25,662 bases of DNA from CADEDV01 sp964412375. GTDB lineage: Bacteria > Bacteroidota > Bacteroidia > Chitinophagales > Chitinophagaceae. This document shows positions 1-8,118 of this stretch, one piece after another. The stretch lies in assembly GCA_964412375.1 (NCBI GenBank), contig CAYPOD010000040.1, positions 1 to 25,662 on the forward strand, written 5' to 3'. The translations under genes and the position numbers were made by a program. The first letter of the stretch is position 1. Each line of letters opens with the position of its first letter. The notes beneath the pieces are model-generated. The model saw nothing but the letters and a program-made list of their open reading frames with translations. It made no database searches and had not been told where the DNA came from.

Positions 1-2333
1 CGCAATGGTATCCAAAACCCGCCGTGTATGATAAAGATGGCTGGCACCCGATGCCCTATCTTGACCAGGGAGAATATTACAGTGAGTTTGGCAGTTTTGA
101 TGTGAGCATCACAGTTCCGTCAAACTATGTGGTTGCTGCAACAGGTGAGCTACAGAATGCATCAGAAAAAGAGTGGTTAAAAAACAGGCAACATTTTACC
201 TGGGAGCCTGTCACCAGGAAAGAGAAAAACAAACAGGGCATCATTAAAACGATAAAAGAATTATACCCTGCATCAGCTGCTACAGTAAAAACATTGCATT
301 ACAAACAGGTTAACATACATGATTTTGCCTGGTTTGCTGATAAACGTTTTATAGTTAACCATGACACCTGCATGCTGGGCAAAGGCAAAACTATTGATGT
401 ATTTGCTTATTACACTCCCGGCGAAAAGGAAACCTGGCAAAACAGTGTGCAATTTGCCAAAGATGCTGTTCGGCATTATTCATCATGGGTGGGTGAATAT
501 CCATACAATGTGGTGAGTGTGGTGCAGGGCCCTGAAAGTTTTGGCGGCGGGATGGAATACCCAACCATTACAGTTATTTCACCAATGCGCAGCGAAAAAG
601 AACTGGATCATATCATTGCCCATGAGATCGGGCATAACTGGTTTTATGGTATTATTGCCAGCAACGAAAGAAAACATCCCTGGATGGATGAAGGAATCAA
701 TTCTTATTACGATGCCTTGTATGCAAAAAAGAAAGATCCCAAATTCAGCCAGCGATTGGAACAGACCATTCTGGAAACATTTGTTTCAGAAAAGAAAGAT
801 CAGCCCATTGAAACACCTGCTGAAAAATTCACCGATGCCAATTACGGACTAATCGCTTATTACAAAACCTCGCAATGGATGAAATGGCTGGAAAAGGAAA
901 TAGGCAGCGAAAATTTTCATAAAGCCATGCAGGAATATTACCGTCGCTGGCAGTTCAGGCATCCTGAACCGGAAAATCTGAAAGCCGTTTTAGAAGAAAT
1001 AAGCAGCCGCAATCTAGATACGGCTTTTGCCCTGCTGCATCAAAAAGGAAACCTGCCAGGCCCGGTAAAAAAAGGTGCCGGTATCAGGGGGCCTCTTGGC
1101 GCAGTTGCCGGGATGCATGATGATAAGAACACAGCCATCACCCTTGCACCTGCAGCAGGATTTAACAGCTATGATAAACTTATGTTAGGGTTGTATGTTT
1201 CCAACCTGCGGTTGCCGGTCAACCGGTTGCAGTTTTTAATATCACCCATGTATGCATTGGGTTCAAAAAAGCTGAATGGGATTGGTTTTATCAATCACAG
1301 CTCATACCCGGATGGATTCTTCAGAAAAATTGACATTGGCATCACTGGCGCTGCTTTTACGGCTAATCGCTTCGAAGATGGTGACGGTAACAGAACCTTT
1401 TTAGGTTTTAAAAAATTAGTCCCCGGCATCCGGTTTACTTTGAAAGAAAAAGTTCCCAGAAGCAGTATGCACCGGTTCATCCAGTTCAAATCGTTCTTCA
1501 TTAATGAAACGGGCCTGCGGTTCTTCAGGGACACGGTCATCACCGGGCAGGATACCAGCATTTTTAACCGGTACGGGACACAATCATCCAACAGGAATTT
1601 GCAACAATTGCAATTCGTTGTTGAAAATAACCGGGCATTATATCCCTACCGGGCTGAATTGAAGATTGAACAGGGAAAAGATTTTATCCGCACCGGTTTC
1701 ACCGGGAAATACTTTTTCAACTACCCGAAAGAAGGCGGGTTGGATCTTAGACTGTTTGCCGGAAAATTTATTTATACCAGTGTAAAAACAACAGCAAAAC
1801 AATTTGCAACAGATCGTTACCACCTGAACATGACCGGGCCAAACGGCTATGAAGATTATACATACAGCGATTATTTTGTTGGCCGTAATTTGTTCCAGGG
1901 CCTGGGCAGCCAGCAGATCATGGTGCGGTATGGTGGTTTTAAAGTAAGAACAGACCTGCTGGCAGATAAAGTGGGCAGAACGGATGATTGGTTGCTCGCT
2001 GTTAATTTCAGCTCATCAATTCCTTCGGGGATGAATCCCTTAAGCCTGTTGCCTGTAAAAATCCCGCTGAAAGTCTTTGCCGATATAGGCACACAAGCTG
2101 ATGCGTGGAAAGCAGGGGCTGAAGAAGACCGCTTTATTTTTGATGCAGGCATTCATATTCCGTTGCTCAGGGAAACGATCAATATTTACATCCCTGTTGT
2201 GTATAGCGGTGTTTTCAGGGATTATATTCAATCCACCATACCGAAAAAAGGAAGGTTCTGGAAAACAATTTCCTTCAGCATTGATATTTCTAATTTCAGT
2301 TTCCGGAAATTTGACCGCAACTTAGATTTCTGA
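1..2333 (+). CDS. M1-family zinc metallopeptidase with C-terminal beta-barrel-like half (5' end cut by window)
   Basis: The reading frame is open from the window edge; the first visible residues (QWYPKPAVYD, before the GTG at 24) already belong to the conserved N-terminal domain, so the true start lies outside. Numbering from the GTG codon, GGGMEYP is at 174-180 (equivalent of the GxMEN substrate-binding motif), HEIGH at 200-204 and the third zinc ligand Glu223 in WMDEG. The spacing is exactly HExxH-x18-E, as in M1 aminopeptidases. A Tyr-rich stretch (GLIAYYKT) fits the transition-state tyrosine. From about residue 380 the sequence changes to alternating aromatic and polar strands and ends in Phe, which suggests an outer-membrane beta-barrel; that is inference. 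The family removes N-terminal amino acids from peptides, here probably at the cell envelope. The stop overlaps the next start by one base (TGATG), so the two genes are probably co-translated. Confidence 0.9.
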   Translation, partial: QWYPKPAVYDKDGWHPMPYLDQGEYYSEFGSFDVSITVPSNYVVAATGELQNASEKEWLKNRQHFTWEPVTRKEKNKQGIIKTIKELYPASAATVKTLHYKQVNIHDFAWFADKRFIVNHDTCMLGKGKTIDVFAYYTPGEKETWQNSVQFAKDAVRHYSSWVGEYPYNVVSVVQGPESFGGGMEYPTITVISPMRSEKELDHIIAHEIGHNWFYGIIASNERKHPWMDEGINSYYDALYAKKKDPKFSQRLEQTILETFVSEKKDQPIETPAEKFTDANYGLIAYYKTSQWMKWLEKEIGSENFHKAMQEYYRRWQFRHPEPENLKAVLEEISSRNLDTAFALLHQKGNLPGPVKKGAGIRGPLGAVAGMHDDKNTAITLAPAAGFNSYDKLMLGLYVSNLRLPVNRLQFLISPMYALGSKKLNGIGFINHSSYPDGFFRKIDIGITGAAFTANRFEDGDGNRTFLGFKKLVPGIRFTLKEKVPRSSMHRFIQFKSFFINETGLRFFRDTVITGQDTSIFNRYGTQSSNRNLQQLQFVVENNRALYPYRAELKIEQGKDFIRTGFTGKYFFNYPKEGGLDLRLFAGKFIYTSVKTTAKQFATDRYHLNMTGPNGYEDYTYSDYFVGRNLFQGLGSQQIMVRYGGFKVRTDLLADKVGRTDDWLLAVNFSSSIPSGMNPLSLLPVKIPLKVFADIGTQADAWKAGAEEDRFIFDAGIHIPLLRETINIYIPVVYSGVFRDYIQSTIPKKGRFWKTISFSIDISNFSFRKFDRNLDF

Positions 2334-3253
2334 TGCCGGCTGCAGGAAACATACAATATCTTACCAATAAAGAAATTGATAAAAAGAAATGGGACTACTG
2401 CATTGACAACGCATCCAACGGTCTCATTTACGCCTACTCATTTTATTTGGATGCCATGAGCCGGAACTGGGATGCCCTGGTGCTGAATGACTATGAAATG
2501 GTGATGCCACTGACCTGGAATAAAAAATTTGGAATTCATTATTTATACCAGCCTTTCCTTACAGCGCAATTGGGATTGTTTGGGAAAGATCCTGATGCCT
2601 GGCTTCTGGGTCAATTTCTTTCTGCCATACCTGCTAAATTTCGCTACTGGGATTTTTACCTGAATCACTGCAATTTTTTTGAACTGGAAAACTTCAGGTT
2701 GTACCAAAGAAGTAATTTTATACTTGATCTTGCAAAAACCTACGAAGAACTGGTCAAAGGGTATAGTGAAAATATCCGGCGCAACATACGCAAAGCGGAG
2801 CAAGTTAATTGTACTGTACAAAAAGACTTTGCCGCAGAAAAAGTGATTGAACTGGCTTTGCAGCAAATGCGGAATTACAACAAGGAACCGTTGGATAATG
2901 TGGAACGCTTCAGGCAACTCTATTCTATCCTTCATCAAAAAAAGATGGCCATCACGTATGGGGTACAATTGAATAAAGAATTAGTGGCATCCTGCATCTT
3001 TTTTTTCTCGCATAACCGGGCCTACTATATACTTGTCGGGAATCACCCAAACGGAAAAACCATCGGCGCATCTCATGCACTGATTGACGCCTTCATTAAA
3101 GATCATGCAGGAAAGAAAATGCTGCTGGATTTTGAAGGCTCGGATATCCGCAATCTTGCATTTTTTTACAGCAGCTTCGGGGCATTGGAAGAAAAATATG
3201 CGGGCATAAAATTAAACAGGCTCCCATTTTACCTGAAATGGCTGAAGCACTGA
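2333..3253 (+). CDS. GNAT/FemAB-like acyltransferase domain protein
   Basis: A 306-residue cytoplasmic protein with no signal peptide or membrane segment. The middle (about residues 140-160) holds SENIRRNIRKAE, which resembles the helix seen in FemAB/BioF2-type (Acetyltransf_6) proteins. It is followed by a second GNAT-like half with HNRAYYILVGNHPNG and a C-terminal LLDFEGSDIRNLAFFYSSFG segment typical of that group (the protein is recognised as the same substrate-binding fold that uses aminoacyl-tRNA or acyl-CoA). The substrate cannot be told from the sequence. The ATG overlaps the stop of the upstream M1 peptidase by one base and the gene ends 17 bases from convergent ispD. A role in modifying a cell-surface or peptidoglycan component is possible but not shown. 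Confidence 0.75.
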   Translation: MPAAGNIQYLTNKEIDKKKWDYCIDNASNGLIYAYSFYLDAMSRNWDALVLNDYEMVMPLTWNKKFGIHYLYQPFLTAQLGLFGKDPDAWLLGQFLSAIPAKFRYWDFYLNHCNFFELENFRLYQRSNFILDLAKTYEELVKGYSENIRRNIRKAEQVNCTVQKDFAAEKVIELALQQMRNYNKEPLDNVERFRQLYSILHQKKMAITYGVQLNKELVASCIFFFSHNRAYYILVGNHPNGKTIGASHALIDAFIKDHAGKKMLLDFEGSDIRNLAFFYSSFGALEEKYAGIKLNRLPFYLKWLKH

Positions 3254-3270
3254 TTAGCGAAATAGTACCG

Positions 3271-3951
3271 TTATAAAGGCTGTGTTCTTTCTTCCAGAAT
3301 TTTTTCGGCAATCAGGATATCCAGTGGTTTTGTGATCTTGATATTTTTCTCCTCCCCTTCCACCAGCGATACTTTCATACCAAATGCTTCCACCACAGTG
3401 GCTTCATCAGTGAATTTATCTTTATAGTCAATCAGGAAAGCAGGCAGCAGAATCTTGCTGTGAAAGGTTTGAGGGGTTTGAACCAGTACTACTTTATTTC
3501 GATCAACCGCATCACTTCCTTCATCTTTAAGCATCCTTACACTGTCTTTGCTTGTAGTTACCGGGATTGCCGTGCCTGTTGCCACTGCTTTTTCATAACA
3601 ACGATAGATGAGCTCTTTTGATAACAGGCAGCGAACGCCATCATGCACAAAAATAACAGATTCACCCCTGGTCAATGCCAGGCCATTCTTCACCGATTGA
3701 AAACGGGTATCGCCACCGGCAGTGATACGGATCCTTTCTTTATCAAAAAAAGCATCAATGATCTCCTGCCCCATATCGGTATAATCAACCGGCAATACCA
3801 GGATCACCTCCAGGTCATCATACGCATCCAGAAATGTTTTTAGTGTATAATATAAAATGGGTTTATCCTTCAGGAGCATGAATTGCTTGGGAATGGCGCC
3901 ACCCATTCTTGTTCCAGAACCTCCTGCAACGATAATGGCGTATTTCTTCAT
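3271..3951 (-). CDS. ispD: 2-C-methyl-D-erythritol 4-phosphate cytidylyltransferase
   Basis: IspD couples CTP to methylerythritol 4-phosphate, the third step of the MEP isoprenoid pathway, in the cytoplasm. The 226-residue length is normal for the family. The nucleotide-binding loop AGGSGTRMGG is at residues 9-18, followed by PKQF with Lys22. VHDGVR at 102-107 matches the metal and substrate site, VQTPQTF is at 157-163 and TDEA at 181-184. The C-terminal NIKITKPLD is the usual IspD ending motif. It is the last gene of a minus-strand group after the asparaginase and a small exported protein, 24 bases downstream of the latter. Convergent with the acyltransferase gene across a 17-base gap, with no terminator hairpin visible there. 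Confidence 0.96.
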   Translation of the reverse strand: MKKYAIIVAGGSGTRMGGAIPKQFMLLKDKPILYYTLKTFLDAYDDLEVILVLPVDYTDMGQEIIDAFFDKERIRITAGGDTRFQSVKNGLALTRGESVIFVHDGVRCLLSKELIYRCYEKAVATGTAIPVTTSKDSVRMLKDEGSDAVDRNKVVLVQTPQTFHSKILLPAFLIDYKDKFTDEATVVEAFGMKVSLVEGEEKNIKITKPLDILIAEKILEERTQPL

Positions 3952-3975
3952 AAACGCAAATTTAAGCAGGCATTG

Positions 3976-4374
3976 CTATGGCCTGATATAAAAAAGAAAA
4001 GGTTTGCAGGTCACCAGATCTCCTTTTTTATTTTTTCCGACAATACAATCAAATGAAAGCACCTGCCTGGGTTTGATAGCAGCCAGCCTTTGCAGGTCTT
4101 CAGCGGAAAGGGTATCGGCGTATACTTCGTAAATATCCATTTCACATCCATCACAATCAACAGAAAAAGTGAACCGGAGTATACTGACTTCTTTATCCTC
4201 TGCCACCAGTCTTTTGATCTTTGAAATATCATCCATTGACAGTATTCCTTTCTTATCAAGTCCCTGTATAACGGCCGTATGTGCTGGTGCAATGGCACAG
4301 GAATCTGTTTCATCGGCCTGTGCCCAACCGACAGCTGAAAATAATAAAAGTGTAATCGAAAAGATTAACCGCAT
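3976..4374 (-). CDS. Small exported protein of unknown function
   Basis: I do not recognise this family. With the ATG at 4374 the product is 132 residues and begins MRLIFSITLLLFSAVGWAQA, a good signal peptide with likely cleavage after AQA. An ATG at 4419 is in frame but would overlap the asparaginase gene and put 15 hydrophilic residues before the signal, so I prefer 4374, which leaves 13 bases to the upstream stop. The mature part carries FSVDCDGCEMDIYEVY, with a CxxC pair, and two further cysteines (SFDC and VTCK). It also has a helical stretch, SMDDISKIKRLVAEDK. Periplasmic or outer-face location is likely. It lies between asparaginase and ispD and is probably co-transcribed with both. 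Confidence 0.7.
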   Translation of the reverse strand: MRLIFSITLLLFSAVGWAQADETDSCAIAPAHTAVIQGLDKKGILSMDDISKIKRLVAEDKEVSILRFTFSVDCDGCEMDIYEVYADTLSAEDLQRLAAIKPRQVLSFDCIVGKNKKGDLVTCKPFLFYIRP

Positions 4375-4387
4375 AGTGTTCTTTACT

Positions 4388-5341
4388 TTACTTGTAGATG
4401 GCAATAACTGTTTGCCCATCGCTGCATTTCATTCCTCGATACATCCCTTCACTGTTAAAAAGCAGTGCAGCATTTCCTTTTGCATCCACGCCGATCATAC
4501 CGCCTTCACCATCTATCTTCACCAGTTTTTCATGAACCACCGTATGCATAGCATCGTGCAGGGTCATTCCTTTATATTCCATCAGGCAACTGACATCATA
4601 AGCGGCTACAGCACGGATGAACATTTCACCGTGCCCGGTGCAACTGATAGCGCAGGTGTTGTTATTGGCATAAGTACCTGCGCCAATCACAGAACTATCC
4701 CCCACCCGGCCCCATTGTTTGTTGGTCATGCCGCCGGTGCTTGTTGCGGCGGCTATATTGCCATTTTGGTCACAAGCCGCAGCGCCAACTGTTCCGAATT
4801 TTTTACCTGCCTGTCCGGCAGGCTGGTCCCTGACTGCGATATTGTGATCCAATGACACTGCTTCCGTATCCTGTACCTGCTTCCATTGGTCATAGCGGTA
4901 TTGCGAAAAGAAATACTCATCCGGTTCTTGATTTACTCCAATAGCTGTGGCAAAATCGTTAGCGCCTTTTCCATTGAGCATCACATGCGGGCTTTGGGTC
5001 ATCACTGCATGTGCCAGCTGAACCGGGTTACGTATATTTCTTACAGCCGACACAGCTCCTGCCATCATTGTTTTTCCGTCCATCACCGAGGCATCCATTT
5101 CCTGGCTTCCGTCTTTGGCAAAAACAGAACCCCGCCCCGCATTGAAAAGTATATTATCCTCCAGAGACATCGTCGCCGCAAGTACTGCATCCATTGCTGA
5201 TTTTCCTTTTTGTAATGCTGTATAGCCGGCATTAAGGGCTTCTTCCAGGCCATGGCGATAGGCCAATTCCTGCTCAGGGGTAATCGCTGCTTTCAGGATG
5301 GTGCCGGCACCGCCATGTATCACCAGTGTATATTTTGACAT
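4388..5341 (-). CDS. iaaA: Isoaspartyl peptidase / type III L-asparaginase (Ntn hydrolase)
   Basis: The 317-residue protein starts MSKYTLVIHGGAGTI, the usual N-terminus of the plant-type asparaginase family. These precursors cleave themselves before a threonine that becomes the N-terminal nucleophile of the beta subunit. Here that is Thr184 in KFGTVGAA. Thr200 in TSTGG, and Arg212 and Asp215 in GRVGDS, match E. coli IaaA Thr179, Arg207 and Asp210 with a constant offset of five. The enzyme hydrolyses isoaspartyl dipeptides and asparagine. No signal peptide is seen. The linker just before Thr184 (QPAGQAGK) is encoded by a small palindromic repeat (4806-4826). It is the first gene of a likely operon with the small exported protein and ispD, and is divergent from the DUF6498-like gene. 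Confidence 0.93.
   Translation of the reverse strand: MSKYTLVIHGGAGTILKAAITPEQELAYRHGLEEALNAGYTALQKGKSAMDAVLAATMSLEDNILFNAGRGSVFAKDGSQEMDASVMDGKTMMAGAVSAVRNIRNPVQLAHAVMTQSPHVMLNGKGANDFATAIGVNQEPDEYFFSQYRYDQWKQVQDTEAVSLDHNIAVRDQPAGQAGKKFGTVGAAACDQNGNIAAATSTGGMTNKQWGRVGDSSVIGAGTYANNNTCAISCTGHGEMFIRAVAAYDVSCLMEYKGMTLHDAMHTVVHEKLVKIDGEGGMIGVDAKGNAALLFNSEGMYRGMKCSDGQTVIAIYK
4806..4826. repeat. Small palindromic repeat inside iaaA coding sequence
   Basis: Arms GCCTG (4809-4813) and CAGGC (4819-4823) flank TCCGG, and the outer bases read CCTGCC and CTGG. The core closely resembles the 20-nt palindrome at 23811-23830 (shared CCTGC, CCGGCAGGC). It is in frame and encodes QPAGQAG in the linker ahead of the catalytic Thr184, a region that is flexible in this family. 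Confidence 0.6.
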
Positions 5342-5402
5342 AAGGGTCAGTGGGTATTTTGCAACAAAGCGAAAATAGCTATTTTGTAAGCAGAAAAGAC
5401 TG

Positions 5403-6095
5403 ATGACCCCTATTCAACTAAAGCGCAAACTTACCTGGAATGACTGGCTGATCATTGCCGCCAACCTGGTACCCGTCATCGGGGTATGGTTCTTTGGATG
5501 GAGTGCTGTGGAAGTATTTATTGTGTATGCGCTGGAAACATTACTGGTTGGGGTGATCACCGTGCTTAAATTACTTACTCTTACTATTTATCGCAGAACG
5601 GATACCTGGTACAATCATGGAAATAAAACCATGGTCGGCGGTTTGTTTTTTATCCTTTTCTTCATTTTTCACTATGGCATGTTTGCCGCGATACAGACAA
5701 CTATTTTTTCACAGGTGGCCGGTATTGTTCCGAAAAATAAAGGGATGATGCATTTCTTTTTTCATTGGTACGAATATGTAAACAAAGAAATACTGATCAT
5801 GCTGGCAGGCATGGCGGTGAGCCACCTGGCAAGAACTTATATTCCGTTCGTGTTCAACAGAGAGTATAAAACGGCTTCGATGATGCGGGTCATGTTTGAA
5901 CCCTATGGAAGAATTTTCATCCAGCAAATAACAGTGATCGTCGGCAGCATGTTCCTGAGTTTTGGCTTAGGGAAAATATTTATTCTCATTTTTGCAGCTG
6001 TCAAAACAATATTTGAAGTGTTCGTAGATTATGAAGGTATAATAAACAAATCAATGGCAGAATTGGATAAAAGAACACCCCCAAAAACCAATTAG
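5403..6095 (+). CDS. DUF6498-like multi-spanning membrane protein
   Basis: A 230-residue integral membrane protein of unknown function. Five or six hydrophobic segments are visible: LIIAANLVPVIGVWFFG, AVEVFIVYALETLLVGVI, GLFFILFFIFHYGMFAAI, ILIMLAGMAVSHLA, and a long C-terminal hydrophobic stretch (VIVGSMFLSFGLG to FILIFAAVKTIF). The WSAVEVFIVYALETLLVG segment, with its conserved Glu, and the FHYGMF motif are what I associate with DUF6498 proteins. The ATG sits 61 bases from the divergent asparaginase start, so the two must share a short promoter region. I see no full TAnnTTTG box there; CTATTTTG is the closest match. The gene ends six bases from convergent GT9. Confidence 0.75.
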   Translation: MTPIQLKRKLTWNDWLIIAANLVPVIGVWFFGWSAVEVFIVYALETLLVGVITVLKLLTLTIYRRTDTWYNHGNKTMVGGLFFILFFIFHYGMFAAIQTTIFSQVAGIVPKNKGMMHFFFHWYEYVNKEILIMLAGMAVSHLARTYIPFVFNREYKTASMMRVMFEPYGRIFIQQITVIVGSMFLSFGLGKIFILIFAAVKTIFEVFVDYEGIINKSMAELDKRTPPKTN

Positions 6096-6101
6096 CAGGT
6101 A

Positions 6102-7106
6102 CTATTGACCATTGACATACCATTGACGTGCCACTGCAGTGATTGCAGGAATATCAATTTCTCGCATACACTTAAAATGCTTCTTAGGACATTTGTTATA
6201 GCCGATCTTGCTGCAGGGTCTGCAGCGTAACCCTTTTACTTCGGCGATATACGATCTGGATTTATCATTACTGCCAAAATACGGAGACATGCCAAATGCC
6301 GGCACTGTATTTCCCCAAATAGAAATTACTGGCTTTTTGAAAGCCGCAGCTACATGCATCAGCCCGGTATCGTGTGTGATTACCAGCTTTGCCAATGCAA
6401 GAACAGAAGCTGATTGGTTGAAATTATATTTTCCGCAGGCATTAAATATCAACTGTGGATTTTGCCGGGCAATTTTTTCTGCAACCATTGCATCCTCTTT
6501 ATCGCCCAGTATGATGACAGGATATTCAAGCTCCCGGCAAAGTTCCAACAGTTTTGTTTCCGGCAACCGTTTGGTGGCTTTTGTACCTCCGGCCACCAGG
6601 GCAATAAAACCCTGCTGGTGCAACACGGGTAATTTGCCTTTGTCCACCTTTTCACTTTCAGCAATAAAATAATCAAGCCCTTTCCCATCATTGACCACGC
6701 CGAGTGATTCAACCGTTGCCAGGTACCTGTCTACGATATGAACTTCCGGCAAAATATTTATCTTCAAATTAGTGTAGAGATACTTTTCAATATTCAGCTT
6801 TTCGAAAGAAGAACTTCTCACTTTGCCCAGGGCTTTTTTCACCCTTAATGTTCTGAGATTTTTGTGGAGGTCAACTATGAAATCATACTGCCGTTGTTTC
6901 AATTGCCGGGTCAATGCAGAAAAATCATCGGAAAGGGTAATTACATTCGTCAGGTGCGGGTTGTGCTCCACCACAAACCTGAATTTTTCTTTTGTCAGGA
7001 AATCAATCTCAGCAGCAGGAAATTTTTGCCGGAGGCAACGGATCACCGGGCTGGTAAGCACAATATCACCGATGGAAGAGAACCGGATGATCAGTATTCT
7101 TTTCAT
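6102..7106 (-). CDS. Glycosyltransferase family 9 (LPS heptosyltransferase-like)
   Basis: GT9 enzymes transfer heptose from ADP-heptose to lipid A-core acceptors at the inner membrane. The N-terminus MKRILIIRFSSIGDIVLTSP is the classic GT9 acceptor-domain start. GGTKATKRLP (173-182) begins the donor-binding domain, ILGDKED is at 199-205, and the nucleotide-sugar motif DTGLMH at 246-251 is followed by PVISIWGNT. The 334-residue length is normal. A cysteine cluster near the C-terminus (C295, C298, C305, C313) could bind metal; this is inference. The last residues (WYVNGQ) are encoded by an ATTGAC-type repeat. The start lies two bases after the hldD stop, and this is the last gene of the heptose operon. 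The acceptor sugar cannot be assigned. Confidence 0.92.
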   Translation of the reverse strand: MKRILIIRFSSIGDIVLTSPVIRCLRQKFPAAEIDFLTKEKFRFVVEHNPHLTNVITLSDDFSALTRQLKQRQYDFIVDLHKNLRTLRVKKALGKVRSSSFEKLNIEKYLYTNLKINILPEVHIVDRYLATVESLGVVNDGKGLDYFIAESEKVDKGKLPVLHQQGFIALVAGGTKATKRLPETKLLELCRELEYPVIILGDKEDAMVAEKIARQNPQLIFNACGKYNFNQSASVLALAKLVITHDTGLMHVAAAFKKPVISIWGNTVPAFGMSPYFGSNDKSRSYIAEVKGLRCRPCSKIGYNKCPKKHFKCMREIDIPAITAVARQWYVNGQ

Positions 7107-7108
7107 TA

Positions 7109-8116
7109 TCAGAAATATGCCTGCTTTAACAGATAATTCTTTACATAATCATCAACGCCGTCTTCCAGTGAATAAAAATTCTCCTGGTAACCTGCCTGCT
7201 GCAACTTATCCATTTTTGCTTCTGTAAAATACTGGTATTTATCCCTAATATCTTCAGGTATATCTATGTAATCAATCACAGGTTCTTTGTCCATAGCCCT
7301 GAAAGTGGCTGTAACAAGATCAACAAAAGACCTGGCTTTGCCTGTGCCGAGATTATACAACCCGGATTGAGGTTGGTTATTCATCTGCCAGAGACAAACC
7401 TTTATTACATCCTTCACATAAACAAAATCCCTGAGTTGCTCCCCATCCCTGAAATCCGGACGATGCGATTTGAAAAGTTTTACCCTGCCGTTTTGCAGCA
7501 CCTGGTTAAATGAATGAAATATCACACTGGCCATCCTGCCTTTGTGATACTCATTGGGACCATACACATTAAAGAACTTCAGGCCGGCCCAAAAATGAGG
7601 TTGCGCTGTTTGCTGCAAAACCCATTTATCAAATTCATTTTTGGAAACACCGTATGGGTTCAGCGGTTGCAGGCTGCTGACCACCGCATGGTCATCGTTG
7701 TAGCCCAGGCTGCCATCTCCATAGGTTGCCGCAGAAGAAGCATAAATCAGCGGTATCTTCTTATCCAGGCACAATTCCCACATTTTTTTGGAGTAATCTA
7801 CATTCAGCCGCTGATGAACCGAATAGTCAAACTCAGTAGTGTCCGTCCTTGCACCCAGGTGAAAAATAAATGCTGCATCTTTATCCTGCTTTGCGTACCA
7901 GTCAAAAAAAATATCTCTTTCTACCTGTGCACTGTATTTCTTTCCGCCCAGATTATTTTTTTTTTCAAGGCTTGAAAATGCGTCAACCAGTATAAGATTT
8001 TCATAACCGGCCCTGTTTAACGCACCCACCAGGCAACTGCCGATGAACCCGGCAGCACCCGTCACAATAATTGAGGAATCCTTTTCTATTACAGTTGTCT
8101 CATTTGCCATAACCAA
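7109..8116 (-). CDS. hldD: ADP-L-glycero-D-manno-heptose 6-epimerase
   Basis: An extended short-chain dehydrogenase that converts ADP-D-glycero- to ADP-L-glycero-D-manno-heptose for LPS core synthesis. The NADP-binding loop TGAAGFIG is at residues 19-26, the catalytic serine region SSAATYGDG at 127-135, and the YxxxK pair (Y155, K159) in LNPYGVSK. GARTDTTE and the FFNVYGPNEYHKGRMASV stretch match HldD rather than general UDP-sugar epimerases. Length 335 is slightly above the E. coli enzyme because of about a dozen extra N-terminal residues. Either ATG (8116 or 8110) is possible; the first leaves two bases after the kinase stop. It sits between the heptose kinase and the GT9 gene, which supports the assignment. 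Confidence 0.94.
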   Translation of the reverse strand: MVMANETTVIEKDSSIIVTGAAGFIGSCLVGALNRAGYENLILVDAFSSLEKKNNLGGKKYSAQVERDIFFDWYAKQDKDAAFIFHLGARTDTTEFDYSVHQRLNVDYSKKMWELCLDKKIPLIYASSAATYGDGSLGYNDDHAVVSSLQPLNPYGVSKNEFDKWVLQQTAQPHFWAGLKFFNVYGPNEYHKGRMASVIFHSFNQVLQNGRVKLFKSHRPDFRDGEQLRDFVYVKDVIKVCLWQMNNQPQSGLYNLGTGKARSFVDLVTATFRAMDKEPVIDYIDIPEDIRDKYQYFTEAKMDKLQQAGYQENFYSLEDGVDDYVKNYLLKQAYF

Positions 8117-8118
8117 AA

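Noticed and set aside
4169..4855. 228-residue open frame on the + strand over the asparaginase and the small exported gene
   Set aside because: Both minus-strand genes have clear coding signals (catalytic residues, signal peptide); the + frame shows none.
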